This document shows, piece by piece, positions 15,668-23,102 of a DNA stretch of 56,730 bases (positions are counted from its first letter, which is position 1; every line of letters begins with the position of its first letter). The notes below the pieces were generated by a model. That model was not told the origin of the DNA. It made no database searches and worked only from the letters and a program-made list of their open reading frames with translations. Origin of the DNA: a virus; IMG/VR virus record IMGVR_UViG_3300025121_000062, positions 1-56,730 of that record. The stretch is one strand, 5' to 3'. Both the position numbers and the translations under genes were made by a program.

Positions 15668-18471
15668 ACACTGCCGAGTTCCTCAAGAAAATTTTGCCCT
15701 CCGCTGGCCTGTATGTCATCGGCCGCCTGACTGCCAAGGGGATGTGGCATCAGGTATGCGAATCGGTCGAGGAGGCAGCAGCGTTCGCACTCCAATGTGA
15801 CGCACAGGGGGTTGCTACCTATCACGCAGTTGCGTCCTACCGCGAGCGCCAAGTCGAATCCGTGCGCCCCGACGGCACGGTATGGAAGCAAGTCCGCACA
15901 CACAAAAACGTGCAGTACCTTCGTAGCTTTTTCCTCGACCTTGATGTGAAGCCAGGTAACCCGGCGGCATTTGAATCCCAGGAGGATGCGTGCGAGGCGC
16001 TCCGCAAGTTCTGTGATGCGGCGGGGCTGTCGCTCCCCCTTTTGGTATCCTCTGGCACCGGGGTACATTGCTACTGGGTGCTCGCTCAAGACATCATCCC
16101 TGCAGCGTGGAAGCGCACGGCTGACGGGCTGAAACTACTCTGCGCTAGCCTCGCGTTCAAGGCGGACCCGGCGGTGACCGGCGACCTAGCCCGCATACTC
16201 CGCCCCGTAGGTACATGGAATCGGAAAGACCCACAGAATCCGCGCGCAGTTGAGATAGTCTATGACGCTGACCCCGTCGAGTACGCCGCTTTCGATGCTC
16301 GTGTTTCGGCAGCGTTAAAAGCGCATGGTGTCAAGCCCCCTGAAGGGGTTCGTCAAGTTGTAGCCCCGGCAGAGAAGATAAACCAGCAGTTCGACATTGC
16401 CAGGGACTTCCCACCATGCTCTATTACCAAGGTCGCAGAGAAATGCGCGCAGGTCCGGTCGGTTCGCGATTCTCGCGGGCTCGTATCAGAACCCGCGTGG
16501 TATAGTTTCATACAACTGGCATGCCATTCGACTGAAGGCGATGCCACAATTCATGAATGGAGTAACGGCCATGCCTCATATTCCGCTGAGAAAACAGCTC
16601 GCAAGATTACTCAGATACGCAGCCAGTCTCTTGGACCCACCCTATGTACCACGTTTGAAAGTCGCGTACCCGGCGGGTGCGACGGCTGCCCGTTCAAAGG
16701 GAAGATCAGCTCCCCTGCGCAGTTAGGCACCTACATCGTCAGTGCCCCGGCGCCGACCGTCCAGGTCACTGTCGCCAACGTCACGACCACCGTCACGCTC
16801 CCTCCACCGCCAAATGGGTATATCCGAGGAGAGGACGGCGGCATCTACGTCGAGGAGGATGGGGTTACGACGCGCATTTACGAGTTCGACTGCTTCCCGG
16901 TCGAGCTGGCGCATGACGAGCAGCTTGGCTACGAGACGATGCGGTGGCGGCACTGGCTCCCACAGGAGGGCTGGAAGGAGTGCACCCTGCGTTCGTCGCT
17001 GGTGGCCAAGCCGGCCGACTTCATGGTAGCCCTGATCGACAACCACATCCAACCCCTCATAAAGGCCAAGTTCATCATGTATGGAGATGCCTACATCCGC
17101 CGCTTGCGTAGCGACACCAAGCTGCGGCAACTGTTCAAGTCGCAAGGATGGAAGCATGACGACACCGAGTTCGTGCTGGGCGACAAGCTGTACCGCCCCG
17201 ACGAGGTGATCCAGGCGGGCTTCAGTCATGGCATGGCAGAGTTCCTTGCCCCCTTCCACGCCAAGGGCAGCATCGAGCCATGGCGTACCCTGACGGAGGT
17301 GTTCGACCATCCGGGCTTCGAGCCCCACGCCTTCATGCTGCTGCTCGCCTTCGCCGCCCCGCTGCTCAAGCTGGCCGGCCGCGAGGGGAGCACCATCAAC
17401 GCGCTGGGCGAGTCGGGCGTCGGCAAGAGCACCATGGCGCAGTTTATGTCCAGCGTCTACGGCTCGCCCAAGGGCGCGTGGGTCGGCCGCGACGACACCA
17501 AGCTGGCGCGCATGCAGCGGCTCGGCGCCCACTACAACCTGCCGGTGTACATGGACGAAGCCACGACGATCGACAACAAGGATCTGCGCGACCTGATCTA
17601 CTCCATCCCCACCGGCAAGAACCGCACCAGCATGAAGGCCGACTACACCATGCGGCCTGGCGCGGAGTGGGTCACGCTGTTCGTCACCTCGACCAACAAC
17701 TCACTCCAGACCAAGCTGCAACTGGAGAACCAGAACGCCGAGGCCGAGACGCTGCGACTGTTCGAGTTCAAGTTCCCGCGGGTTTCAGCGTTTGCTGAAA
17801 TCGCCAAGATCATCCCGTCGGTCATTCAGGAGAACTACGGAGTAGCCGGGCCGATCTACATCCAGTACCTAGTGCAGAACCGCGACACCATTCGTGAGCG
17901 GCTGCGCGACTTGGAGAACGGCGTGGTGGCACAGGCCGAGCGCGGGATGCAGATGAACGACAAGGAGCGCTTCTGGTCGCAGATCGTTGCACTGGCCATG
18001 TACGGCGGCGAACTGGCGCGGGCGGCGGGCGTGATCAGCTTCGACCCGCGCCGCATCCACAACTGGCTGCTGGGCGAGACGCAGCGCATGCGCTCCACAC
18101 TGGACGAGAGTGTGGTCGGCCCGGTGGCCATACTGGCCAACTTCCTCAATGAGCACGTCGGCGAGAGGCTGGTGGTGAACCCGTTGAACGCCGACATGAG
18201 CGCGGTGCAGGACAAGCCCTACCGCGAGGTCAGCCAGCGGTACGAACCGAAGATCAAGACGCTGTGGATCAGCCGCAAGCGGATCAAGTTCTACATGGAC
18301 AAGAACCACTTCAACTTCGCTGAGACCGAGACGGCGCTGATCAAGATCGGTGTGCTGACTGAACCGCGCACCGTTCGGACCCTCGGTGCCGGGACCAACT
18401 ACGCCTCCGGCCCGACGCCGTGCTGGCAGGTGGATGTGGGGCATGCAGAAATGGAAGGGGTGGCGGTATGA
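15664..18471 (+). CDS. Primase-helicase (AEP-type primase fused to an AAA+/SF3-like helicase)
   Basis: 935 residues from ATG 15664 (a longer in-frame start at 15505 runs over the zinc-ribbon ORF). Residues about 50-215 carry archaeo-eukaryotic primase motifs: FFLDLDVKP with the catalytic DxD, SSGTGVHCYW, and RPVGTWNRK. A PriCT-like segment follows with a CDGCPF knuckle near residue 340. The C-terminal ATPase shows Walker A GESGVGKST near residue 581 and a Walker B-like VYMDEATT near residue 628. The enzyme should lay primers and unwind DNA for the family A polymerase upstream. Confidence 0.85.
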   Translation: MNTAEFLKKILPSAGLYVIGRLTAKGMWHQVCESVEEAAAFALQCDAQGVATYHAVASYRERQVESVRPDGTVWKQVRTHKNVQYLRSFFLDLDVKPGNPAAFESQEDACEALRKFCDAAGLSLPLLVSSGTGVHCYWVLAQDIIPAAWKRTADGLKLLCASLAFKADPAVTGDLARILRPVGTWNRKDPQNPRAVEIVYDADPVEYAAFDARVSAALKAHGVKPPEGVRQVVAPAEKINQQFDIARDFPPCSITKVAEKCAQVRSVRDSRGLVSEPAWYSFIQLACHSTEGDATIHEWSNGHASYSAEKTARKITQIRSQSLGPTLCTTFESRVPGGCDGCPFKGKISSPAQLGTYIVSAPAPTVQVTVANVTTTVTLPPPPNGYIRGEDGGIYVEEDGVTTRIYEFDCFPVELAHDEQLGYETMRWRHWLPQEGWKECTLRSSLVAKPADFMVALIDNHIQPLIKAKFIMYGDAYIRRLRSDTKLRQLFKSQGWKHDDTEFVLGDKLYRPDEVIQAGFSHGMAEFLAPFHAKGSIEPWRTLTEVFDHPGFEPHAFMLLLAFAAPLLKLAGREGSTINALGESGVGKSTMAQFMSSVYGSPKGAWVGRDDTKLARMQRLGAHYNLPVYMDEATTIDNKDLRDLIYSIPTGKNRTSMKADYTMRPGAEWVTLFVTSTNNSLQTKLQLENQNAEAETLRLFEFKFPRVSAFAEIAKIIPSVIQENYGVAGPIYIQYLVQNRDTIRERLRDLENGVVAQAERGMQMNDKERFWSQIVALAMYGGELARAAGVISFDPRRIHNWLLGETQRMRSTLDESVVGPVAILANFLNEHVGERLVVNPLNADMSAVQDKPYREVSQRYEPKIKTLWISRKRIKFYMDKNHFNFAETETALIKIGVLTEPRTVRTLGAGTNYASGPTPCWQVDVGHAEMEGVAV

Positions 18472-19175
18472 GAATCGAAGAAATAGGCAACGCCACGCTG
18501 ATCAACGCCGACTGCCGCGAAGCCATGCGAGCGATGGACGAGAACAGCATCGGCGCCATCGTCACCGACCCGCCCTACGGGTTGAACTTCATGGGCAAGG
18601 GGTGGGACCACGGCATTCCTGCGAAGGAGTTCTGGGTCGAGATGCTTCGCGTCGCCAAGCCAGGCGCACACCTGCTGGCGTTCGGCGGCACCCGCACGTT
18701 TCACCGGCTGATGGTGGCGATCGAGGATGCTGGGTGGGAGATCAGGGACACGATCATGTGGGTCTACGGGAGTGGGATGCCGAAAAGCAAGAACCTGCAC
18801 GGCGACTGGGAAGGGTTTGGGACCGCACTCAAGCCAGCATGGGAGCCCATCATCGTCGCCCGCAAACCCCTGATCGGTACGGTCGCTGCAAACGCGCAGC
18901 AACATGGCACCGGGGCGATCAACATTGATGGATGCAGGGTACCGACCGATCCGGACGACGACATCTTCGCCAAGAACCCGCACACGCACGGCGGCTTCGG
19001 CCACGCAAACGCGCAGGTCTACGGTGATGGTAAGGGGGCAGATTACAAACCGAAAGCGGGGCGCTGGCCCGCCAACCTAATCTTGACGTACCCGACAGAT
19101 GAGTTTATTCTGCGGGATGATGTTACACCAGAGCAACTTGAAGCACTAGCGGGGTGGCTTCGTGCGAACACCTAA
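18468..19175 (+). CDS. DNA methyltransferase, N-terminal half (gene split by HNH gene)
   Basis: 235 residues with catalytic motif IV DPPY at 34-37 in IVTDPPYGLNF, followed by substrate-region sequence typical of phage beta-class N6-adenine or N4-cytosine methyltransferases (FGGTRTFHRL, WVYGSGMPKS, RWPANLI). The SAM-binding motif I is absent here and is found in the separate ORF at 19739-20374. The frame stops at TAA 19173-19175, shortly after the GTG start of the HNH gene at 19162. Two polypeptides would have to associate to give a complete enzyme. ATGA overlap with the primase gene. Confidence 0.85.
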   Translation: MRIEEIGNATLINADCREAMRAMDENSIGAIVTDPPYGLNFMGKGWDHGIPAKEFWVEMLRVAKPGAHLLAFGGTRTFHRLMVAIEDAGWEIRDTIMWVYGSGMPKSKNLHGDWEGFGTALKPAWEPIIVARKPLIGTVAANAQQHGTGAINIDGCRVPTDPDDDIFAKNPHTHGGFGHANAQVYGDGKGADYKPKAGRWPANLILTYPTDEFILRDDVTPEQLEALAGWLRANT

Positions 19176-19764
19176 CACTGTCTGTATGATATGCGGGAAA
19201 CCCCTGTATCGCAGACCCTATGAACTCGCAAAGGTGCGCCACGCCGCTTGCATGGAACATCGCGCGGCGGCACAAGCAATCTCGGGTATTACACCTGCAC
19301 AACTTGCTGGATTATCCCTTGGGCGCGAGAAGGGGACAAACCATCGCACGGGGTACAAGCACCGGGAAGAATCCAAGCGCAAGGCGTCGGAGTCTCATAG
19401 AGCATTCTGCGCGGCCAACCCAGAACGGGTGGCACTGCGCAGCGCGAAAACGCGAGGTGAGGCTCACTATAGATGGAAAGGCGGAACTACCAAGCTGAAC
19501 AAGTCGATCCGACAGATGACGGAGAGCCGTCGTTGGATGGATGCGATCAAGGCCCGAGACGGATGCTGCACGCGCTGTGGGGGTGTTGAGGCCCTCGAAT
19601 CCCATCACCTTGTCGAACTGGCCGTGCTGATTGCGCAACTGGGTATCAAATCGCGTAACGACGCGCGTGCCTTCGCAGCAGTCCTCTGGGATATGGAGAA
19701 CGGTGTGACGTTGTGCCAGCCCTGTCACTACCAAGAACATGGACGGAAACGCTATGCAGATTGA
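19162..19764 (+). CDS. HNH homing-type endonuclease inserted in the methyltransferase gene
   Basis: 200 residues, GTG start at 19162. N-terminal zinc pair (CMICGKPL, later HAAC), then a central KxxRxAF-like basic region, then GEAHYRWKGG, a segment I know from free-standing phage HNH proteins. The nuclease shows CTRCGG, ESHHLVEL, and WDMENGVTLCQPCH, giving H, N and H residues plus two CxxC zinc pairs, so it looks intact. The gene overlaps both methyltransferase halves (14 bases upstream, up to 26 downstream), leaving no space for an intron; it is a free-standing mobile gene that splits its host gene. Confidence 0.87.
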   Translation: MRTPNTVCMICGKPLYRRPYELAKVRHAACMEHRAAAQAISGITPAQLAGLSLGREKGTNHRTGYKHREESKRKASESHRAFCAANPERVALRSAKTRGEAHYRWKGGTTKLNKSIRQMTESRRWMDAIKARDGCCTRCGGVEALESHHLVELAVLIAQLGIKSRNDARAFAAVLWDMENGVTLCQPCHYQEHGRKRYAD

Positions 19765-20374
19765 TGAATCCACTTACAAGGCGATGCCTGCGGGACTGCA
19801 GCGCCTATTCCTGCGTGTGCCGAACCCCGGCAGCGACGAGGTGCTCGCCCTGTTCCCTGACAGCAATGGGTCAGGCGGCTCGCTGCCCAACGTCAAGATC
19901 ACGGGGTATGGCGGCGGCGCGGTGGGTACGGGTAAGAGCGAATATTTCGGCGGGCCGCGTACCCCACACGATTCTGGCAGCGGCTCGGCGGCGCGGTTCT
20001 TCTACTGTGCGAAGGCGAGCAAGAAGGATCGGGACGAAGGTATGGAGGGGGAGCCGGGCAAAATTCTGGCACGATCATGCCAAGCCGAAGCCGAAGCCGT
20101 GCGGGGCAACACCGTCGCGACTGAGGGCGGCGCGTTCAACAAGGCGCGCGAGGTCAAGAACAACCACCCCACCGTGAAGCCGACCGAACTCATGCGTTAC
20201 CTCTGTCGGCTCGTCACGCCGCCCGGCGGCACGGTGCTGGATCCATTCATGGGTTCAGGTTCCACCGGTAAGGCTGCGCTCAAGGAGGGGTTCAGCTTCG
20301 TGGGTATCGAACTGGATGAGGAGCACGGCTACTTCGACATCGCCTGCGCGCGTGTCCGAAGTATGGTAAAGTGA
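19739..20374 (+). CDS. DNA methyltransferase, C-terminal half
   Basis: 211 residues from ATG 19739, or 206 from ATG 19754, both overlapping the HNH 3' end. It contains FYCAKASKKDRDEG, a hallmark segment of phage DNA methyltransferases, then KPTELMRYLCRLV (motif X-like) and motif I LDPFMGSGSTGKAA, the SAM-binding loop. The catalytic DPPY is in the other half at 18468. The reading frame differs from the N-terminal half, so no simple frameshift restores one protein. Last gene of the left arm; followed by a terminator. Confidence 0.85.
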   Translation: MDGNAMQIDESTYKAMPAGLQRLFLRVPNPGSDEVLALFPDSNGSGGSLPNVKITGYGGGAVGTGKSEYFGGPRTPHDSGSGSAARFFYCAKASKKDRDEGMEGEPGKILARSCQAEAEAVRGNTVATEGGAFNKAREVKNNHPTVKPTELMRYLCRLVTPPGGTVLDPFMGSGSTGKAALKEGFSFVGIELDEEHGYFDIACARVRSMVK

Positions 20375-20376
20375 AA

Positions 20377-20401
20377 GGGTAGTTGCCATATGGCGCTACC
20401 C
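20377..20401 (-). terminator. Hairpin, likely weak terminator for the minus-strand arm
   Basis: GGGTAG (20377-20382) pairs with CTACCC (20396-20401), with an inner GCCATATGGC palindrome at 20385-20394. Read on the minus strand the hairpin is followed by TTTCACTTT, so it may end late transcription. Its 3' C-run overlaps the base of the plus-strand terminator stem, so the two hairpins are mutually exclusive. Confidence 0.5.
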
Positions 20402-20440
20402 CCGGCCGGTGCCCCCTCCTCCACCGCGCCGGGGTTTTTT
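20400..20440 (+). terminator. Rho-independent terminator of the left arm
   Basis: CCCCGGC (20400-20406) pairs with GCCGGGG (20428-20434), and CGGTG (20407-20411) with CACCG (20422-20426) with one bulged base; six T residues follow at 20435-20440. It lies 26 bases after the methyltransferase stop, and it is the strongest terminator in the window. The remainder of the gap to 20557 shows nothing else that I recognise. Confidence 0.88.
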
Positions 20441-20557
20441 AAGCAGGTACGTGGGCGCCGAGGTTCGAGACGGGGCTGTACAGCAGACACAACCTGCGAC
20501 CTGATAAGAGTTCGAGCGTCGGCTGGCCGGGAGAGGCCAAGCTCACGTTACCTGCCC

Positions 20558-20974
20558 CTACCGCGAACCTGAACACCGGGCTGCGACGGTCGTGGTATCC
20601 GCGACCGTACCCGACGCGCTGAACCGCACCTTGTAGATGCCGCGCACGTCCATGAGCAGCCAGCCGGTCGTGCCAGCCCCCTGCGAGGCTAGGGTGCCCG
20701 ACGCCGCGATGATGAGCGGACTCTCGGTCGGGGTCGCATCGACTGCGGCGTAGAGCTGCTGGAACGCGCCGTCGGGATGGAACTGCGCCGACACGACGAA
20801 GGTGTCCAGCGCATTCACACCCACGTCGAAGTCCACGCCGATGTTCTTGAGCCCCAGCGTCGGGACTTCGAGGATGACGGTGTTGCCTGTCGCCGGGATG
20901 GTGCCAGACGAACTGGCGAACAACAGCGGGCCGACTTGCGCGCCGGCCGGTTGGGTGGATTGGGTCATGGCCAT
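20558..20974 (-). CDS. Hypothetical virion-type protein, 138 aa
   Basis: Last gene of the late arm. The start at 20974 is preceded by AAGGAG with good spacing; a second in-frame Met lies two codons on. The protein is rich in Ala, Ser, Thr and Val with alternating hydrophobic residues, the look of a small beta-sandwich structural protein, and the N terminus is Gln/Thr-rich. No family is recognised. It has its own candidate promoter box at 21001-21006, overlapping the stop of the spanin gene. Confidence 0.72.
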   Translation of the reverse strand: MAMTQSTQPAGAQVGPLLFASSSGTIPATGNTVILEVPTLGLKNIGVDFDVGVNALDTFVVSAQFHPDGAFQQLYAAVDATPTESPLIIAASGTLASQGAGTTGWLLMDVRGIYKVRFSASGTVADTTTVAARCSGSR

Positions 20975-20998
20975 GATGGAACTCCTTGGTAAGTGTCG

Positions 20999-21010
20999 TT
21001 ATTGTATCGG
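20999..21010 (-). promoter_or_regulatory. Candidate promoter box GATACAATA (late-box copy)
   Basis: On the minus strand the sequence reads CGATACAATAACG, with TACAAT at 21006-21001. It overlaps the stop codon of the Rz gene and precedes the RBS of the last late gene. The same core occurs at 39195, 43057 and, as TATAAT, at 28095. No clear -35 element is seen. Confidence 0.45.
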
Positions 21011-21505
21011 AAAGCCGATTCCTCGCGCCCAGTCCTGCCATGCGCCAATCATTGCGGCGTCTTCGGCGCAGTCTTCGATGAAGGCAGGAGCGGTTGTACC
21101 GGACCATCCAGCAGCCACTTGTTCTTTGCAGGCTGCATCAGTTCCACCGGAATCGACGGGAGTATGGGGCACGCCACCGCAACTGGTATCGGGGTGGCGC
21201 ACCCGGTAAGCAGCAACAGCGCCAGAACGAGCAGCAGCAATCTGTTTTGGTATTGCATCTTTGATCTCCTTGGTTGTCTTCGCATGAGCGGCCTCGGTAC
21301 GAGTCTTCTCTTTCGCCGCAGCCTCGCCTTCGGCCTTGGTCACTACAACGAAGCCGTCGAACTTGGCCTGCACTGCATCCAGCCGCCAGCCCTGTACCGT
21401 CCAGGCCGCCCCGCCGCCGGACACCGCGCCCGCGGCAAACGCCGCCAGTGCGATCCAAACAAGCAGTATCGGGTTACCGAGGATCTTCCCGAATAGCCAG
21501 TTCAT
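20999..21505 (-). CDS. Rz: Rz-like inner-membrane spanin
   Basis: 168 residues. N-terminal hydrophobic segment (about 11-36, LVWIALAAFAAGAVSGGGAAW) is the membrane anchor, followed by a charged helical region (AKEKTRTEAAHAKTTKEIKD) expected to lie in the periplasm, as in lambda Rz. The Rz1 lipoprotein gene is nested inside it in another frame, a classic arrangement that supports the call. Together they would fuse inner and outer membranes at the end of lysis. Starts in an ATGA overlap with the 25-residue ORF upstream. Confidence 0.8.
   Translation of the reverse strand: MNWLFGKILGNPILLVWIALAAFAAGAVSGGGAAWTVQGWRLDAVQAKFDGFVVVTKAEGEAAAKEKTRTEAAHAKTTKEIKDAIPKQIAAARSGAVAAYRVRHPDTSCGGVPHTPVDSGGTDAACKEQVAAGWSGTTAPAFIEDCAEDAAMIGAWQDWARGIGFPIQ
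21049..21258 (-). CDS. Rz1: Rz1-like outer-membrane spanin lipoprotein, nested in Rz
   Basis: 69 residues from Met at 21258 (a start nine codons earlier adds only a basic leader). The leader LLLLVLALLLLTGC is a signal peptide with lipobox LTGC, so the Cys would be lipidated after cleavage by signal peptidase II. The mature part is Pro-rich (PIPVAVACPILPSIP), typical of Rz1 proteins. It lies entirely within the Rz coding sequence in a different frame. Confidence 0.82.
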   Translation of the reverse strand: MQYQNRLLLLVLALLLLTGCATPIPVAVACPILPSIPVELMQPAKNKWLLDGPVQPLLPSSKTAPKTPQ

Positions 21506-21579
21506 TGTCTGTTCTCCCAGATGGTATATAGCCCGGAGGCAACGACGAGCATCAGCACAATGAGCAGGGTGACGATCAT
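21502..21579 (-). CDS. 25-aa single-helix membrane peptide in lysis cassette
   Basis: Reads as MIVTLLIVLMLVVASG plus a short polar tail. It starts at 21579 inside the stop of the 64-residue ORF and ends in the ATG of Rz, ATGA overlaps at both ends. It is almost a single transmembrane helix. Possible lysis accessory or antiholin-like peptide; only packing and hydrophobicity support it. Confidence 0.55.
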   Translation of the reverse strand: MIVTLLIVLMLVVASGLYTIWENRQ

Positions 21580-21770
21580 ATATCAGTCGCGATCGGCTTC
21601 AGCGGCGCGCATGCGGCTGCATAGAATTGGGGCTCCTTACCGATCAGGTTCGGCAGGATATTGGGCATATCTATCTGCATGGCAATGCACGCTTCGGGGC
21701 TGTCCGTTTTTACCGCGAAGGTGCGAGCGTCCCCATCGAGAATGAATAACACGAGCAGGATAGTTATCAT
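21576..21770 (-). CDS. Small secreted or membrane-anchored protein, 64 aa
   Basis: Start taken at 21770, which has AAGGAG eight bases upstream; a longer in-frame ORF reaching to 22001 lies over the endolysin and is rejected. The N terminus (MITILLVLFIL) is a short signal or anchor, followed by a region with two cysteines (EACIAM and AAACAPL) that could form a disulphide in the periplasm. Position between endolysin and spanins suggests a lysis role. I do not recognise a family. Confidence 0.6.
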   Translation of the reverse strand: MITILLVLFILDGDARTFAVKTDSPEACIAMQIDMPNILPNLIGKEPQFYAAACAPLKPIATDI

Positions 21771-22237
21771 GGTGAGTCTCCTTTGCATTGACGATACTCT
21801 GCCTGACGCCGGACTGTCAAGCCTTTCAGCGGCTTGCCTTTGAACTTGTCGTAGAGCAAGATGGCTTCGCACCCGCCTGCATAATCCCCGGCGTTCCACT
21901 TGCTGACGACGGACGACCGGCAGAACGCCGCGCCGCCGATATTGTAGGACAGCGAAACTGCAGCGTCGTACTCGTACTGGGCCAGGGGTGCCTTGACACA
22001 CTGCTTGATGGCCCCCTCGAACTTCTGCATGTCAGCCAGAGCGCGGGCGACGGCGCGGGGTGGAGTGATGTGGTCGCCAGGCTTCACGCCGCCGGTGGTG
22101 CCAAACCCGATCGTAGGTACATCGCCCGGCACGGGGATGATCGCGGTGTCGCTGTACCCTTCGTGCATCACGATGGCGACAAAGGCGGATGCCGAAACGG
22201 CAAGGCCAGCGATTCCGGCACGGCGATGGTCAATCAT
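21767..22237 (-). CDS. Endolysin, GH24 lysozyme (signal-arrest-release type likely)
   Basis: 156 residues from ATG 22237. Residues 7-24 (AGIAGLAVSASAFVAIVM) are weakly hydrophobic and rich in Ala, Gly and Ser, the look of a SAR anchor that holds the enzyme in the membrane until release. HEGYSD places the catalytic Glu at 26, and VPTIGFGTT is the GH24 threonine motif; AQYEYDAAVSLSYNIGGAAFCRSS matches the C-terminal lysozyme lobe. It hydrolyses peptidoglycan. It overlaps the holin gene upstream. Confidence 0.85.
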   Translation of the reverse strand: MIDHRRAGIAGLAVSASAFVAIVMHEGYSDTAIIPVPGDVPTIGFGTTGGVKPGDHITPPRAVARALADMQKFEGAIKQCVKAPLAQYEYDAAVSLSYNIGGAAFCRSSVVSKWNAGDYAGGCEAILLYDKFKGKPLKGLTVRRQAEYRQCKGDSP

Positions 22238-22490
22238 TGTAATCCGCCTTCGCGCCGTCATGCTTATCCCTCGGCGCGGCCCGGCGATCTATCTGCGGCT
22301 GGGCCACCACACGAGCCACCCCAGCGCCGACAGCGGCCAGCATGGACAGAATGGCGAACGTGTTGCGCGGGATCGCGTCGTAAAATAGTGGGAGGACGAC
22401 TTCAATCCCTGACAGCACAGCCGACAGAACAACAAGACGAATACTCCACGTCTTGTGTATCAGGCGCTTCCAGTTGGGGAGAAGGTTCAT
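22230..22490 (-). CDS. Holin-like membrane protein, 86 aa
   Basis: Starts with a short amphipathic N terminus (NWKRLIHKTWSIR), then two hydrophobic stretches (about residues 17-38 and 43-65, WSIRLVVLSAVLSGIEVVLPL and TFAILSMLAAVGAGVARVV) and a charged tail, the usual layout of a small two-helix holin. Gene order holin, endolysin, spanins is typical. It would form membrane lesions that trigger lysis. Confidence 0.75.
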   Translation of the reverse strand: MNLLPNWKRLIHKTWSIRLVVLSAVLSGIEVVLPLFYDAIPRNTFAILSMLAAVGAGVARVVAQPQIDRRAAPRDKHDGAKADYND

Positions 22491-22732
22491 TGCCCCGCCC
22501 GCTTATGAAAATGATCGGCAGATTCGTCGCACCGCGTCTCGACCTTCGTCAGTCGCAGATCAATGCCGTTGATCTTGTTGTGGAGTTCGCTGGCCATGAG
22601 GATGAGGTTCTTGCTCATTTCATCCAGCTTGGAGTAGAGCTTCGCGCCGAGCCACCCGAGGAGCATCGTCAGGATCCCGAACAGGGCCGCGACAAGGGAG
22701 AGCGCGAGAGCGGTGAGCGCATTATCAGTCAT
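22487..22732 (-). CDS. Membrane protein with coiled-coil tail, possible holin or antiholin partner
   Basis: 81 residues. One long N-terminal hydrophobic segment (about 5-33, ending LGWLGAKLY), then a heptad-like helix (LDEMSKNLILMASELHNKINGIDLRLTKVE broken into turns) that suggests a coiled coil. Such single-helix coiled-coil proteins often precede holins in phage lysis cassettes. ATGA overlap with the holin gene. The exact role is open. Confidence 0.65.
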   Translation of the reverse strand: MTDNALTALALSLVAALFGILTMLLGWLGAKLYSKLDEMSKNLILMASELHNKINGIDLRLTKVETRCDESADHFHKRAGQ

Positions 22733-22763
22733 GGTAGGCTCCGGTTGTAGGGGTTAGATGAGG

Positions 22764-23102
22764 TCAATCGGAAATGCGGAGTCGTGCGGAAAATTGGATT
22801 GCTTGACTGCCGTCATAGACATCTTCTGCCGGCATCCAGTTGAGATATTCAAGGGCATCAGCACCATAGACTTTTACGCCGAGATAGCCGCGCCAGCCCC
22901 ACAGATTCCAACTTAAGAATGGGATTGGAATATAAGAATAGAACCGCAGAATCTCAGTAAAGTATGGCGGCTTGAACCAGTTACCCTCCTGCCCGAGTGG
23001 ATGCAGCACATCACCCCATCGCAGGGCGAATGTGATGCCGAAGGTGCTGCGCTTCGGATTGGTGATGCCTTCGTCGCAAGTGGTGATCTGGAAGACTTTC
23101 AT
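22764..23102 (-). CDS. Hypothetical protein, 112 aa
   Basis: Start at 23102 (MKVFQITT), which overlaps the stop of the upstream gene; a start ten codons earlier would overlap that gene further. The sequence has ILRFYSYIPIPFLSW, a Trp-rich WNLWGWRGYLG, and YLNWMPAEDVYDGSQAI, a pattern I have seen in small proteins near phage tail-fibre and lysis genes. I assign no function. Confidence 0.65.
   Translation of the reverse strand: MKVFQITTCDEGITNPKRSTFGITFALRWGDVLHPLGQEGNWFKPPYFTEILRFYSYIPIPFLSWNLWGWRGYLGVKVYGADALEYLNWMPAEDVYDGSQAIQFSARLRISD

Noticed and set aside
16723-17532. Minus-strand ORF of 269 codons inside the primase-helicase gene
   Set aside because: It lies antisense to conserved primase-helicase motifs with no own RBS or family.
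18960-19770. Group I intron interrupting the methyltransferase
   Set aside because: The HNH ORF fills the space between the halves and overlaps both coding parts, so no intron core sequence could fit.
20439-21107. Minus-strand ORF of 222 codons over the last late gene
   Set aside because: It is Arg-rich and out of frame with the protein that has an AAGGAG site and beta-rich composition; judged a shadow.
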